From the NCBI GenBank assembly GCA_963769255.1, contig CAVYKV010000003.1, forward strand, positions 62,001-126,000: a stretch of 64,000 bases of DNA, written 5' to 3'. The notes under the pieces were generated by a model. The model ran no database searches. It worked only from the letters and a program-made list of their open reading frames with translations, and was not told the origin of the DNA. This DNA comes from JAKACA01 sp963769255. Lineage in GTDB: Bacteria > Actinomycetota > Acidimicrobiia > Acidimicrobiales > Bog-793. This document shows, piece by piece, positions 8,749 through 18,670 of the stretch; the first letter of the stretch is position 1; each line of letters opens with the position of its first letter. A program made the position numbers and the translations under genes.

Positions 8749-9498
8749 ATGGCCTACCCACCCGAGCAGGCCCGGTCCTTCGGCGCCGTCGCCGCCCTGT
8801 ACGACCGGGTGCGTCCGAGCTACCCTGACGTGGCCGTCGATGCCCTCCTGCCGGCTGGGGCGGAGCGCGTCGTCGACGTGGGGGCGGGCACCGGGAAGCT
8901 CACAGCGGCGCTCGTCGCCCGCCGCCTCGCCGTCGTCGCCGTCGAGCCCGACGAGAAGATGCAGAAGCTGCTCGCCATGCGGGTGCCGGAGGCGGATGTC
9001 CGCACCGGCACGGCCGAGCGCCTCCCCGTGGAGGATGCGAGCGCCGACGCCGTCGTGTTCGGGCAGTCGTGGCACTGGACCGACAGCACCCAGGCGGCGG
9101 CGGAAGCCGCCCGCGTCCTTCGGCCCGGAGGGCAGCTCGGCCTCATCTGGAACATGTCCGACGACCGCATCGAGTGGGTCGCCGAGCTCCGCCGTCTCAC
9201 GAAGAGCAAGTCGAGCATCTCCCACTTCGAGGGTCCGGAACCGCTGCCCGGCTTCTGCGACGGCCACCGCCTCGACGTGCCCTGGACGCACTGGCTGCAC
9301 CGTGACGAGATGCTCGAGCTCATCCAGACGTGGAGCTCGGTGAGCACCATGCCCGACGCCGAGCGACAGGCCGTCGTCGAGGCCGCCTCGAAGCTCTTCG
9401 CCACCGTGCCGAGCGACGCGCATCCGGACGAGGTGGGGCTACCACAGGTCTGCGTCGCCATCACGTACCACGCCGGCGGGGACGAGGAGCGGCCATGA
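8749..9498 (+). CDS. Class I SAM-dependent methyltransferase
   Basis: This 249-residue protein has a Rossmann methyltransferase fold. SAM motif I is VVDVGAGTGKLT, the acidic residue of motif II is in VAVEPDE, and ARVLRPGGQLGLIWN is the post-motif III strand of the Methyltransf_11 family. The sequence FGQSWHWTD is typical of a family of actinobacterial methyltransferases related to trans-aconitate methyltransferases. The substrate is unknown. Its stop overlaps the start of the next gene by 4 bp, which indicates co-expression with the peptidase. Confidence 0.82.
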   Translation: MAYPPEQARSFGAVAALYDRVRPSYPDVAVDALLPAGAERVVDVGAGTGKLTAALVARRLAVVAVEPDEKMQKLLAMRVPEADVRTGTAERLPVEDASADAVVFGQSWHWTDSTQAAAEAARVLRPGGQLGLIWNMSDDRIEWVAELRRLTKSKSSISHFEGPEPLPGFCDGHRLDVPWTHWLHRDEMLELIQTWSSVSTMPDAERQAVVEAASKLFATVPSDAHPDEVGLPQVCVAITYHAGGDEERP

Positions 9499-10469
9499 CG
9501 GGACCGGGGGACGACGCCCGCTACCTCGACGACTCCGGGCGGCCCGACCGGCTGAGCGGCGGGGCGAGACGGATCCCGATCGAGACGCCGGCGGGAACCT
9601 TCCGTGTCTGGACGAAGCGGGTCGGGAACAACCCCGACCTCCGTCTCCTCCTCCTCCATGGCGGCCCCGGCGCCACGCACGAGTACTTCGAGTGCTGCGA
9701 CAGCTACCTGCCGGCGGCGGGCGTCGAGTACTACTACTACGACCAGCTCGGCTCGGCCTTCAGCGACCAGCCCGAGGAGCCCTCGCTCTGGGAGCTCGAC
9801 CGCTTCGTGGACGAGGTCGAGCAGGTCCGTCGGGCGCTCGGCCTCGACCGCGACAGCTTCGTCCTCCTCGGGCATTCCTGGGGCGGCATCCTCGCCATCG
9901 AGTACGCCCTCGCCCACGGGGAACACCTACGCGGCCTCGTGATCTCCAACATGATGTCGAGCGTCCCCGACTACAACGCCTATGCCCGCGACGTCCTCAT
10001 GCCTCCCATGGACCAGGAGGCGCTTGCCGAGATCCAGTCGCTCGAGGAGGGCGGCGACATCGAGAACCCGCGCTACATGGAGCTCCTCGTCGCCGAGCAC
10101 TACGTCCATCACGTGCTGCGCATGCCGCCGGAGGAGTGGCCGGATCCGGTGCAGCGGTCCTTCGCCCGCATCAACCCGGCCCTCTACGTGTCGATGCAGG
10201 GCCCGAGCGAGCTCGGAATCAGCGACGACGCCAAGCTGGCGGATTGGGCCCGTTTCGACGATCTCGGGCGCATCGACGTGCCGGCGCTCGTCATCGGCGC
10301 CCGCCACGACACGATGGACCCGGCTCACATGGAGGCGATGGCGGGCCGCCTCCCCCAAGGGCGCTATCTCTTCTGCCCAGACGGCAGCCACATGGCGATG
10401 TACGACGACCAGGCCGTCTACTTCGGAGGCCTCGTCGACTTCCTCCGGCACCTGGAGCCTCCGGCCTGA
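9495..10469 (+). CDS. Proline iminopeptidase-family alpha/beta hydrolase
   Basis: This 324-residue protein resembles prolyl aminopeptidases, which remove N-terminal proline from peptides. It has the oxyanion motif LLLHGGPGATHEYF, the nucleophile elbow VLLGHSWGGILA, and later the acid and base residues in ARHDTMD and DGSHMAMYDD. The cap-region sequence EEWPDPVQRSFARIN fits the PIP family. No signal peptide is seen. ATG 9495 overlaps the methyltransferase stop. Other ester or amide substrates are possible. Confidence 0.82.
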   Translation: MTGPGDDARYLDDSGRPDRLSGGARRIPIETPAGTFRVWTKRVGNNPDLRLLLLHGGPGATHEYFECCDSYLPAAGVEYYYYDQLGSAFSDQPEEPSLWELDRFVDEVEQVRRALGLDRDSFVLLGHSWGGILAIEYALAHGEHLRGLVISNMMSSVPDYNAYARDVLMPPMDQEALAEIQSLEEGGDIENPRYMELLVAEHYVHHVLRMPPEEWPDPVQRSFARINPALYVSMQGPSELGISDDAKLADWARFDDLGRIDVPALVIGARHDTMDPAHMEAMAGRLPQGRYLFCPDGSHMAMYDDQAVYFGGLVDFLRHLEPPA

Positions 10470-10484
10470 CCTCGCCGGCCCCGC

Positions 10485-11340
10485 CTAGAGGCGACGGAGC
10501 CGCGCCTCGCAGAACGAGTACAAGCCGAAACAGAGAAGCCCGACGGCCGCCACGGCGATGAGGATCGCCCCGTAGTCCTGCCGCGCCAGCGACTTGAGGG
10601 CGGCGTCGAGGCTCTTCGCCCGAGCGGCGTCCGAGACGGCGGCGGCGTCGAGGAGATACACCCCGACGACGCCGATGAGAAACCCCACGCGCGGCATTGC
10701 CGGCCCCGCCGAGCACGAGGACCGTCCTGCGGGCGAGCCGGGACAGCCCGTCGAGGCGAAGCTCCTTGTCGTGGTCGTGGAGGACGCCCCAGAGGGCCAG
10801 CGCTCCGCCGGCCACGACGAGGCCGGCCCCGACGAAGCCCAACAGCTCGGGACCACCCGGCCAGCGCAGGACGTGGGCCGCCCAGGGCTCAGGGTTGCTG
10901 GCCGCCGAGCGCGATGAGCTGGAGGTCGAGCTGCTCCCGCCGGCAAGCTGCACGGCCTCGGCGCACAAGCCCCCGTACACCACGGCGATGCCGAGCCAGC
11001 CGAGACGGCGCAGGACGCCCGTATCCCTCGGGCCGGAGCCCCTGCCAGAGACGACCTGCATGAGGCGCCAAAGCGCGTAGGCGCCGAGGCCGACCGCCAC
11101 GGCCACGAGGAGCACGGGGCCGGCACTCTGACGAGCGACCTCTTGCAGGGCCCCTTGCGCGTCGGTCGGTGCCGGCGAGCTGCCGTGCAGGGCGACGTCG
11201 AAGGCCAGGACGCCGAGGATGAGATCGAGGATCCCGCGGGCGGCCAGGCCGGCGTGTGCCGCCAAGCGGATGGGCCGAGACGCCGAGACCTGGCGCGCTG
11301 CAGCGGCCGGTCCGAGGAGACCGGAGCCCGTGACCGTCAT
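10485..11340 (-). CDS. DUF1206-type integral membrane protein (one frameshift)
   Basis: The protein contains repeated pairs of hydrophobic helices in the pattern of DUF1206 proteins (AAHAGLAARGILDLILGVLAF, LGWLGIAVVYGGLCAEAV, then RTVLVLGGAGNAARG). About six membrane segments are expected in total. The frame is open from ATG 11340 to near 10690, then the protein continues as FLIGVVGVYLLDAA in another frame to the stop at 10485. One base is missing in the GGGGTTTCTC run near 10683-10692. Function is unknown. It is convergent with the peptidase gene. Confidence 0.7.
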
Positions 11341-11360
11341 GTTCGCGGTGTCCGTTGGCG

Positions 11361-11711
11361 CTATTCGAAGGCCTCGGGGAGCGCTACGAGCCCCGCCGCC
11401 ACGCGCAGCTTGCGGCGCCGGCGTTCGGACGTGCCGGCCCAGATGCCCTTCAGCGACGGGTGGGCGAGGGCGTAGCTGAGGCAGTCGTCGTAGACCGGGC
11501 AGCGACTGCAGATGCGCCTCGCCTGCATGAGGCTCGACCCCTCGGAGGGGAAGAAGCGACCCGTCCCCGTCCCGCGGCAGGCTGCCTGATCCTGCCAGGC
11601 TGGCCGCCTGAACATCTCTCGCAGCTCAGGAAGGGGCTCGGTCGTGAGCATCATGGCCTCGACCATGCGGGTCTCGAGGTCATCGACTTCCAGCGCGGTG
11701 GTAACGGTCAC
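11361..11711 (-). CDS. WhiB-family iron-sulfur transcriptional regulator
   Basis: This 116-residue protein has the four conserved cysteines in AACRG and ICSRCPVYDDC. It also has the WhiB turn GIWAGTSERRRR with its basic C-terminal DNA-binding segment. The cysteines would hold a 4Fe-4S cluster that senses redox or NO. The start is taken as GTG 11711-11709, which has an AAGGGAGG ribosome site 4 bases upstream; an in-frame GTG at 11756 is unlikely. This family is confined to actinobacteria and their phages. The subgroup cannot be told from the sequence alone. Confidence 0.92.
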   Translation of the reverse strand: MTVTTALEVDDLETRMVEAMMLTTEPLPELREMFRRPAWQDQAACRGTGTGRFFPSEGSSLMQARRICSRCPVYDDCLSYALAHPSLKGIWAGTSERRRRKLRVAAGLVALPEAFE

Positions 11712-11905
11712 AAAGCCTCCCTTGCGCGGCGTGTCCGGCGGGTCCCACTTACCCACCGGCCGACCGGCGAAACGTCCCGAGGCTGTCTTTCCACCTCACC
11801 CCGCGTCGCCCGCGCCGAGGCTCAGGCGGCGGTTCAGCTCGAGGGTTGCGGGGCATCTCGACGTTGCAGCACCGAGGTCTGAAGAGCGTCGTGAAGGAGG
11901 CGAGC

Positions 11906-12232
11906 GTGCCGAAGGCATGGAGCGACAAGCGAGAGCGGCAGTACGAGCACATCCGGGACGGCCTCGAGGAGCGGGGCCGCAAGCCCGAGCTGGCCGAAGA
12001 GATCGCAGCCCGGACCGTCAACAAGGAACGGGCGCGCGCCGGGGAATCGGCCCAAGCGAGCCGGTCCTCGACGAACGACCTCTCCTCGAGCCGGCGCGGC
12101 GGTCTGCGCTCCCACTCGGGCCCCGGGGGCAGGACGAAAGCGCAGCTCTACAACGAGGCGAGGCAGCGCAACGTCAGGGGCCGCTCGAACATGAGCAAAT
12201 CCCAGCTCGAACGCGCCCTCACTCGAGGGTAG
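11906..12232 (+). CDS. Small Rho_N/HeH-like protein
   Basis: This 108-residue basic protein opens with a conserved actinobacterial pattern (VPKAWSDKRERQYEHIRDGL, then IAARTVNKER). It ends with a short helix-extended-helix module, TKAQLYNEARQRNVRGRSNM followed by SKSQLERAL, like the N-terminal domain of Rho factor. The start is GTG 11906 with AAGGAGG 5 bases upstream. Its role is unknown, but nucleic-acid binding is likely. The terminal module closely resembles the C-terminus of Ku in this window (28180-28290). It is divergent from whiB. Confidence 0.75.
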   Translation: MPKAWSDKRERQYEHIRDGLEERGRKPELAEEIAARTVNKERARAGESAQASRSSTNDLSSSRRGGLRSHSGPGGRTKAQLYNEARQRNVRGRSNMSKSQLERALTRG

Positions 12233-12340
12233 TCCCGGGCTAGTCCCGCTCCCCCCCGTAGAGCGCCCGGCACGGCGCTGCCAACAGGTGGACAGTCGAA
12301 GTGCTCGTCGCCCTTTCGCGCGGGTCACAGATGAGAGAAG

Positions 12341-12694
12341 ATGACCCACATGGGCGCGGACCTACAGGTGAGGGTCGAGCACTCCGAGGGAACTCCGGTC
12401 GTGCTCGTCGCCGGTGAGATCGACATGTCCACCGCGCCCGGACTGCGCGGCCGCCTCGAGGAGATCCCGGCCGACTCCGGCAGCATCGTGGTCGACCTCT
12501 CCGAGGTGACGTTCCTCGACTCCACGGGCCTCAGCGTCCTCGTCGGGACGTGGAAGCGCCTCTCGACCGACGGCGGCGGCGCCGACCTCCGCATCGTCGT
12601 CGACCGCCCGACCATCCGACGAGTCCTCGACGTCACGGGGCTGAGCGGGGTCTTCTCCGTGTTCCCGAGCCTCGAGGAGGCGCTCGCCAACTGA
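12341..12694 (+). CDS. STAS-domain anti-sigma factor antagonist
   Basis: This 117-residue single STAS domain resembles SpoIIAA/RsbV. The phospho-acceptor loop is intact (VTFLDSTGLSVLV, with Ser the expected phosphorylation site), and GEIDMSTAP is the usual first helix region. It would bind an RsbW-like anti-sigma kinase when unphosphorylated and so free a sigma factor. No kinase or sigma gene is adjacent in the window. ATG 12341 could be replaced by ATG 12350. Its 3' end overlaps the oppositely transcribed GH15 gene by 62 bp. Confidence 0.87.
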   Translation: MTHMGADLQVRVEHSEGTPVVLVAGEIDMSTAPGLRGRLEEIPADSGSIVVDLSEVTFLDSTGLSVLVGTWKRLSTDGGGADLRIVVDRPTIRRVLDVTGLSGVFSVFPSLEEALAN

Positions 12695-14492
12695 GGTCCG
12701 GGGGCCTGGGCTCGGCGGCGAGATGGCGGCCGAGGACGGCGGCGGTTTCGAGGAAGAGAGCGTGTACGAAGACCTGTGGCAGGTTGCCGCGCAGCTGCCG
12801 CTGCTGTACGTCGAACTCCTCGGTGAAGAGCCCGGCGGGGCCGCACGCCGCTCGCCCCCGCTCGAAGGACCGAACGGCGACGAAGAGATCTCCCTGTTGG
12901 ACGGCGGCGAGGGAGAAGGCGAAGAGGCAGAGCTGGAAGGCTCCCTCGGCCGCTCCGAGCGGGCGCTCGTCGGGCCGGTAGCGATAGACGTAGCCGTCGT
13001 CGACGAGCTCTGAGCCGACGGCGGCATACGTGGCGACCGTCCGTGGGTCGTCCACCGTCGTCGCACCCCGTAGCGGCGGGAAGAGGAGGGCGGCGTCGAC
13101 GCGGGCGTCGTCCGGCGCCCGCTGCCACCGGCCCGTCGGGTGCACGCAGCAGCGGGCCGTCTCGGCCACCATGGCGTCGGCGAGCGACGTCCAGCGGCCG
13201 ATGTGTCCGGCCGGCGCCCCGGCCGCACAGAGGGAGCGGAGGCCGCCGGCGCAGGCAAGGCGGCTGTGAGCCCACTGGCGGTTGTCGAGCTCCCAGACGC
13301 CGGCGTCGGGCTCCCGCCACCGCTGCTCGATGGCCTCCACGGCGACCTCCGCCGCCCGCCAGCCGGTGGCATCGAGGCGCTCGAGGCGGGCGGCGGCGGC
13401 AAACATCGAGAGCGCCTCGCCGAGGGCGTCGAGCTGGAACTGCTTGGCGGCGTGATTGCCGGCGACGGCGTTGCCGCCCGGGTAGCCGGGGAATCCGAGG
13501 CAGCGTTCGGCCGGTACGACCCCGCCGGCGGTCGTGTAGGCCGGGGCGAGCGCCGCCCCGTGCTCGTGCAGCCGCGCCGCCACGAACCCGACAGAGCCGT
13601 CGAGGAGCTCCAGGCCGGCACCGGCGACGGCCGCCGCCTGACCGACGAAGCACTGGTCCCGGATCCACGCATAGCGGTAGTCGTAGTTGCGGCCCTCCTC
13701 GGCTCGCTCGGGGAGCGACGTCGTGAGAGCGGCCACGGTGCCGCCGGCGGGCGAGCTGAGCCCGCGCAGCACAGCGTGCGCCTGGCGGGCGTCGCGGGGG
13801 GCAGCCGTCTCGGCGTAGGCGGGCATCGACTCGCGCCAGCTGCTCTCGGTCCCCGACCAGCACGTCTCGGCGTCGGGCAGCTCGCCGGGCAGTGCCTCGT
13901 CCGCGATCTCGAGCACGAGGTCGGCCTGCTCGCCTTCCGCAAGCTCGAACTCGACGGCCACGCCGGCGGGCGACCGCTGCGGGTAGGCGCGGGCCAGGGA
14001 GCTGCCGGACCAGCGCACGCGGAGGCTCCCGCAGCGACCGACCCATTCGCCCCCCTCCAACCGGCGGAAGCGAACGCCCCGCTCCCCGTAGTCGGTTCGC
14101 GCTCGCAGGAACGCTCGCATGCGGGCGGCGCCCCGCTCGGCCCGCAGCCTCCGCAGGACGACAGCGCGGTGCGGGTCGCCGGGAAAGCCGAGCGCGGCGC
14201 GGCACTCTACGACGGCGCCGGCGTCGGTCACCCAGCGGTCGCGCCAGATCAGGCTCCCGTCCTCGTAGTAGCCGCCCCACACGTACGGGGCGTCGGGATG
14301 CAGGTCGTAGGCCGCCGATCCCCCGACGAGGCTGTCGAAGACCGTGGAGCTCTCCCAGCTCGGGAAGCAGAGCCAGGCGAGGTCGCCACGGGGCCCGACG
14401 ACGGCTCCCCGCAAGCCGTCGGCGATGACGGCGTACTCACGAAGGACGTGAGGGGCATTCGGGACGTACCGACGAAGGGAGGGAGAGCTCAC
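12633..14492 (-). CDS. Glycoside hydrolase family 15 protein (glucoamylase/trehalase-like)
   Basis: This 619-residue protein has the bacterial GH15 architecture. It has an N-terminal beta-sandwich (IADGLRGAVVGPRGDLAWLCFPSW) followed by an (alpha/alpha)6 barrel with NYDYRYAWIRDQCF and PAYTTAGGVVP-like motifs. A late LFTEEFD is the candidate second catalytic acid. Such enzymes hydrolyse trehalose, isomaltose or dextrin from non-reducing ends; no signal peptide is seen, so it is cytoplasmic. Its gene starts 4 bp after the SDR gene stop, so the two are co-transcribed. Substrate assignment is uncertain. Confidence 0.82.
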   Translation of the reverse strand: MSSPSLRRYVPNAPHVLREYAVIADGLRGAVVGPRGDLAWLCFPSWESSTVFDSLVGGSAAYDLHPDAPYVWGGYYEDGSLIWRDRWVTDAGAVVECRAALGFPGDPHRAVVLRRLRAERGAARMRAFLRARTDYGERGVRFRRLEGGEWVGRCGSLRVRWSGSSLARAYPQRSPAGVAVEFELAEGEQADLVLEIADEALPGELPDAETCWSGTESSWRESMPAYAETAAPRDARQAHAVLRGLSSPAGGTVAALTTSLPERAEEGRNYDYRYAWIRDQCFVGQAAAVAGAGLELLDGSVGFVAARLHEHGAALAPAYTTAGGVVPAERCLGFPGYPGGNAVAGNHAAKQFQLDALGEALSMFAAAARLERLDATGWRAAEVAVEAIEQRWREPDAGVWELDNRQWAHSRLACAGGLRSLCAAGAPAGHIGRWTSLADAMVAETARCCVHPTGRWQRAPDDARVDAALLFPPLRGATTVDDPRTVATYAAVGSELVDDGYVYRYRPDERPLGAAEGAFQLCLFAFSLAAVQQGDLFVAVRSFERGRAACGPAGLFTEEFDVQQRQLRGNLPQVFVHALFLETAAVLGRHLAAEPRPPDLSWRAPPRGSGTRRRPRSAP

Positions 14493-14496
14493 GGAC

Positions 14497-15522
14497 TCAG
14501 CCGGCGGCTTGGCGGCGACGGCGCTCGAGCGTCCGCTTGACGAGCCCGGTGGCCAGCACGCCGGAGAGGCCCGACATCGTCACGGAGCGGAGATGGGCGG
14601 ACAGGACGACCTGAGCGCTCCGAGCGTGTGCCCGCTCGTCGAAGGTTCCGTGCATGCCGTAATCACGCCCGCCGGCACCGTCGAGCGGCGACCAGAGGTT
14701 GTCCGCACGGCTGGGATCGGCGGGGCTCTTCGTTTGCTGCGACCGGAAGCCGGTTCTCGCCAGATACCGATCGAGCAGCCCGGGTACGACCCGGTTGGCG
14801 AGCAGCGTCAGCGCCGTCGACCCGCCCGCCCAGTACTGGCGGCGTCCGGGGTGGTCGGCGGCATGCACGACGGCGCGGGCGGCCACCTCGGGTTGGTAGA
14901 TGGGAGGGACCGGCTGCGGGTCGTTCGGGAGGCGAGAGCGGACCCAGGCGAACTGCGGCGTGTTCACTGCCGGCATCTGCACGACCGTCACGCTGATGGC
15001 GCTCCTCTCGTGCAGCAGTTCGCAGCGCAAGGACGACGTGAAGCCGTTGATGGCGTGCTTCGCCCCGCAATAGGCCGACTGCAACGGGATGCTGCGCTCG
15101 CTCAGCGCCGATCCGACCTGCACGATCGTGCCCCGGTCACGGGGGCGCATTCGCTCGAGGGCGGTGCGCGTGCCGTTCACGTAGCCGAGGTAGCTCACCT
15201 CCGTGACGCGGGCGAACTCCTCCGGGGCGATCTCGGAGAAGGGGGCGAACACCGAGCAGAAGGCGACGTTGACCCACACCTCGATCGGCCCGAGGGCCTC
15301 CTCGACGGCGTTGGCGGCCGCCGAGACGGCAGCCGGGTCCGCCATGTCGGTGGGGACGGCAAGGGCCGTCCCGCCGAGCTGCTCCACCTCCTTGGCAGCG
15401 GCCTCGAGCCCGACCTCCCCGCGTGCGAGCAAGCCGACACGCTCGCCCCGCTCGCCGAAGGCGCAGGCCACCGCCCGCCCGATCCCGGCACTGGCTCCTG
15501 TCACGACGACGCTTCGCGCCAT
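14497..15522 (-). CDS. Short-chain dehydrogenase/reductase
   Basis: This 341-residue SDR has the NAD(P)-binding TGASAGIGRAVA near residue 8, VNVAFCS in place of the usual NNAG, and the catalytic Ser and YxxxK in VGSALSERSIPLQSAYCGAKH. A C-terminal extension of about 90 residues beyond the classical fold is characteristic of a subgroup of actinobacterial SDRs. ATG 15522-15520 follows GGGAGGACGAC; the frame is open 20 codons further up but without a better site. It sits between the enolase-superfamily gene and the GH15 gene in one minus-strand operon. Confidence 0.85.
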   Translation of the reverse strand: MARSVVVTGASAGIGRAVACAFGERGERVGLLARGEVGLEAAAKEVEQLGGTALAVPTDMADPAAVSAAANAVEEALGPIEVWVNVAFCSVFAPFSEIAPEEFARVTEVSYLGYVNGTRTALERMRPRDRGTIVQVGSALSERSIPLQSAYCGAKHAINGFTSSLRCELLHERSAISVTVVQMPAVNTPQFAWVRSRLPNDPQPVPPIYQPEVAARAVVHAADHPGRRQYWAGGSTALTLLANRVVPGLLDRYLARTGFRSQQTKSPADPSRADNLWSPLDGAGGRDYGMHGTFDERAHARSAQVVLSAHLRSVTMSGLSGVLATGLVKRTLERRRRQAAG

Positions 15523-15574
15523 GTCGTCCTCCCTTCGGTTCGGTCCGGTCTCCGTCAGTGGGTCCGCCCGACGC

Positions 15575-16717
15575 TCACGCAACCCGGTAGGCCTCTGCGT
15601 CGGATCCCCGCAGGCGGAAGCCGTGGCCCTCCTCGCCGGCCTCAGGCCTCAAAGTGCCCCTGACTGGAGCGGCAACGCCGTCGAACAGCAGGGGGTCGAG
15701 CCGGCTGTGATCGTGGAAGTACTCGACATGACGGAGGTTGGGCACGGCGGCCGCCACGGGGGCGTGCAAGTTCGGGGCGCAGTGGGCGGACACTTGCAGC
15801 TGATGGGTGGCGGCGACAGCAGCCGCCCGCAGGAACGCCGTGTAACCGCCGCAGCGGGTGGCATCCACCTGCAGGCAGTCGACCGCGCCGGCTTGCAGCA
15901 TCCGTTGGAAGTAGGCCTCGTCGTAGCCGTACTCACCTGCTGTCACGTCGGCCGTCACGAGGTCGCGCACCGCTCGCAGGCCCTCGAGGTCGTCGGAGGA
16001 GACGGGCTCCTCGAACCAGACGACGTCGTAGTCGGCGGTGAGGAGGCGGCCGATGCGGACGGCCTCCTTGCGCGAATAGCCGCCGTTGGCGTCCACCAAG
16101 AGGCCGACGCCATCGCCCAGCAACGTGCGCACGAGGGCCACCCGATCGACGTCGCGCTCACTTTGAGTCCCCCACGACTCCCCGATCTTGATCTTCACCC
16201 ACCGCATGCCGGCCTCCAGCCAGCGCTCGACCTGTTCGGTCGTGGCAGCCTCGTCGTAGGTCGTGAACCCGCCGCTGCCGTAGAGCGGGACGGCCGTCCG
16301 GCAGCGCCCGAAGAGATCGGCGAGCGTGACGCCGAGGAGCCTCGCCTTCAAGTCCCAGAGGGCGACGTCGACGGCGGAGATGGCCGAGCTGACGGCCCCC
16401 TGGCGGCCGAGGTTGCGGCAGACCCGCACCATCTGCTCGAAGGCGAGCGGTACGTCCATGGCGGAGAGGCCCTCGACGGCAGACGTCAGCTCATGGAGGA
16501 CGACCTGGCGACTACCGGCGCCGGCGTACGTCCATCCGAGGCCCTCGCGGCCGCCGGCGTGGGCCGTCACGACGACAACGGTCGTGTCCGACCACGCAAG
16601 GGTGCCGTCGGCTTCGGGGCGGTCCGTCGGCACCCGGTAGACGGCACACTCGAGCGGCCCGAGCCGGGGAGACGGGCGCGAGGCCGGATGCTCGGTCACG
16701 GGCGCCGTCCTACCCAT
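15575..16717 (-). CDS. Enolase-superfamily (mandelate racemase/muconate lactonising-like) enzyme
   Basis: This protein of about 380 residues has the enolase-superfamily barrel. The KxK motif is in WVKIKIGES, the metal ligands are in LLVDANGGYS, VWFEEPV and TAGEYGYD, and a late histidine region is VSAHCAPNLH. It would abstract the alpha proton of a carboxylate, acting as an acid-sugar dehydratase or racemase. ATG 16717 lacks a clear ribosome site; GTG 16699 is an alternative start. It is 52 bp upstream of the SDR gene and probably in the same operon. A sugar-acid pathway is plausible. Confidence 0.82.
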   Translation of the reverse strand: MGRTAPVTEHPASRPSPRLGPLECAVYRVPTDRPEADGTLAWSDTTVVVVTAHAGGREGLGWTYAGAGSRQVVLHELTSAVEGLSAMDVPLAFEQMVRVCRNLGRQGAVSSAISAVDVALWDLKARLLGVTLADLFGRCRTAVPLYGSGGFTTYDEAATTEQVERWLEAGMRWVKIKIGESWGTQSERDVDRVALVRTLLGDGVGLLVDANGGYSRKEAVRIGRLLTADYDVVWFEEPVSSDDLEGLRAVRDLVTADVTAGEYGYDEAYFQRMLQAGAVDCLQVDATRCGGYTAFLRAAAVAATHQLQVSAHCAPNLHAPVAAAVPNLRHVEYFHDHSRLDPLLFDGVAAPVRGTLRPEAGEEGHGFRLRGSDAEAYRVA

Positions 16718-16903
16718 GGGCGCCGCTGCGCAAACGAGGCCACCCCGGCCGGCGTTCCTGGTTTGGCGACAGGCACGGCGGGTAGGCAGTGCAGCGGCCG
16801 GCACTTCGGGGCCCTGCCTGAGGGCGGCGCCGCCGCCGCAGGGCCCGCCGGCCGCCTTTGGCGATCCCCGGATCACACCCGACCACCACGACGGAACGAG
16901 GAC

Positions 16904-18670
16904 ATGGCACAGATCGCAGCAGAGGCGCTCGTCAGCCGGCTTGCCGACTGGGGCGTCGACACCATCTTCGGCCTCCCCGGCGACGGCATCAACGGCATCA
17001 TGGAAGGCCTACGGCGCAACGAGGACCGCATCCGCTTCGTCCTCGTGCACCACGAGGAGGCGGCCGCCTTCATGGCGACCGGCTATGCCAAATCGACCGG
17101 CCGGCTCGGTGTGTGCCTCGCCACGTCCGGGCCGGGCGCCATCCACCTCTTGAACGGGCTCTACGACGCGAAGCTCGACCATGTCCCGGTGCTTGCCATC
17201 ACCGGGATGCAGGAGTCCCAGATGCTCGGGACGGGCTACCAGCAGGAGGTGAGCCTCGATCGCCTCTTCATGGATGTCGCCGAGTACAACCAGATGATCC
17301 ACGTGCCCGTGCAGGTGCCGACCCTCGTCGACCTGGCCGTCCGGCATGCCCTCGCCCGGCGCGGCGTCGCTCACCTCACCATCCCGACCGACGTGCAGAT
17401 GGCCGAGGCCGGCTCGAACCCGTACGGGGCGCCGGCACCTGCCGTCGTGAAGCCGACGGCCGCCGTCTATCTCGAGCCGGCCGGCGTACCGCCGGATGCC
17501 GACCTCCGGGCGGCGGCCGACGCCCTGAACGCCGGCGGGAAGGTGGCGATGCTCGTCGGGGCCGGCGCCCGCCACGCCCGGAACGAAGTCATCGAGGTGG
17601 CCGACGTCCTCGCCAGCCCTGTCGTGAAGACGCTCTCCGGCAAGGCTGTCGTCCCGGACGACCACCCGGTCACGACCGGCGGGCATCGGGCTCCTCGGCA
17701 CGGCCCCCTCCGAAGCGGTCATGGAGTCCTGCGACACGCTCCTCATGGTCGGCACGAACTTCCCGTACACGAAGTACTTGCCCGAGGCCGGCCAGGCGAC
17801 CGTCGTGCAGATCGAGGCCGACCCGGTGCGAGCCGGCAACCGCCTCCCCACCGACGTTCCCCTCGTGGGCGATGCCCACCAGACGCTGGCCGCCCTTGCG
17901 CCGCTCCTGCAGCGGCACGAGGACCGCAGCTTCCTCGAGGCGGCGCAGCAGGGCATGGCGAAGTGGAACGAGAAGATGCAGGCGCTCGGCCCGCATCGAA
18001 GCAGACCCGATCCAGCCGCAGCACCTCATGAGCGTCATCGACCGGCTCGCCGGCAACGACGCCATCATGACGTCGACTCCGGCACGCATCGCCACCTGGG
18101 CCGCCCGCCACTTCACGATCCACGGTGCGGCGCGAGTTCTACCTGTCGGGCAACCTCGCCACGATGGCGCCGGGACTGCCGTACGCCATCGCCGCCCAGT
18201 GGGCTCACCCCGGGCGCCAATGCATCGCCTTCGTCGGCGACGGCGGTTTCGCCATGTTGATGGCCGAGTTCGCCACCGCCTGCCGATACGACCTGCCCAT
18301 CAAGGTGGTCGTCAACAACAACGCCTCGCTCGGCCAGATCCTGTGGGAGCAGCTCGTGCTCGGCTACCCGGAGTTCGGCGTGCGCTTCGGCCAACGTTGC
18401 GACTTCGCCCCCTGGGCGCAGGCCTGCGGGGGCTTCGGCATCCGCGTCGACAAGCCGGGCGACCTCGAGGGCGCCATCTCGGAGGCCTTCGCGCACCCGG
18501 GGCCGGCACTCGTCGACGTCACCGTCAACCCGGACGAGCCCCCGATGCCCGCCAAGGTCAACTACGAGCAGGCGAAGGGCTTCCTGAAGGCGTTCCTGTC
18601 CGGGCAGCCGCACAAGGCGACCATCGCGACGACGCTGTTCCGCGACAAGATCAGCGAGCTCCGCTCGTGA
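16904..18670 (+). pseudogene. ThDP-dependent enzyme, pyruvate oxidase/acetolactate synthase-like (three frameshifts)
   Basis: The restored product is about 587 residues with all three ThDP-enzyme domains. The Pyr domain has the catalytic Glu (LVHHEEAAAFMA) and FGLPGDGIN. A central domain is MLVGAGARHARNE. The PP domain has the GDG...NN cofactor motif (FVGDGGFAML, then VVVNNNAS). The pattern is nearest to pyruvate dehydrogenase (quinone)/pyruvate oxidase, but the substrate is not certain. Extra single bases break the frame near 17683 (GGCGGGCATC), 17987 (CTCGGCCCGC) and 18136 (CACGGTGCGG). No stop codons occur inside the expected frames, so sequencing error is as likely as decay. Confidence 0.78.

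Noticed and set aside
15203..16903. A long plus-strand frame running into the ThDP enzyme from upstream
   Set aside because: The upstream part is antisense to the SDR and enolase-superfamily genes. The real protein begins at ATG 16904.
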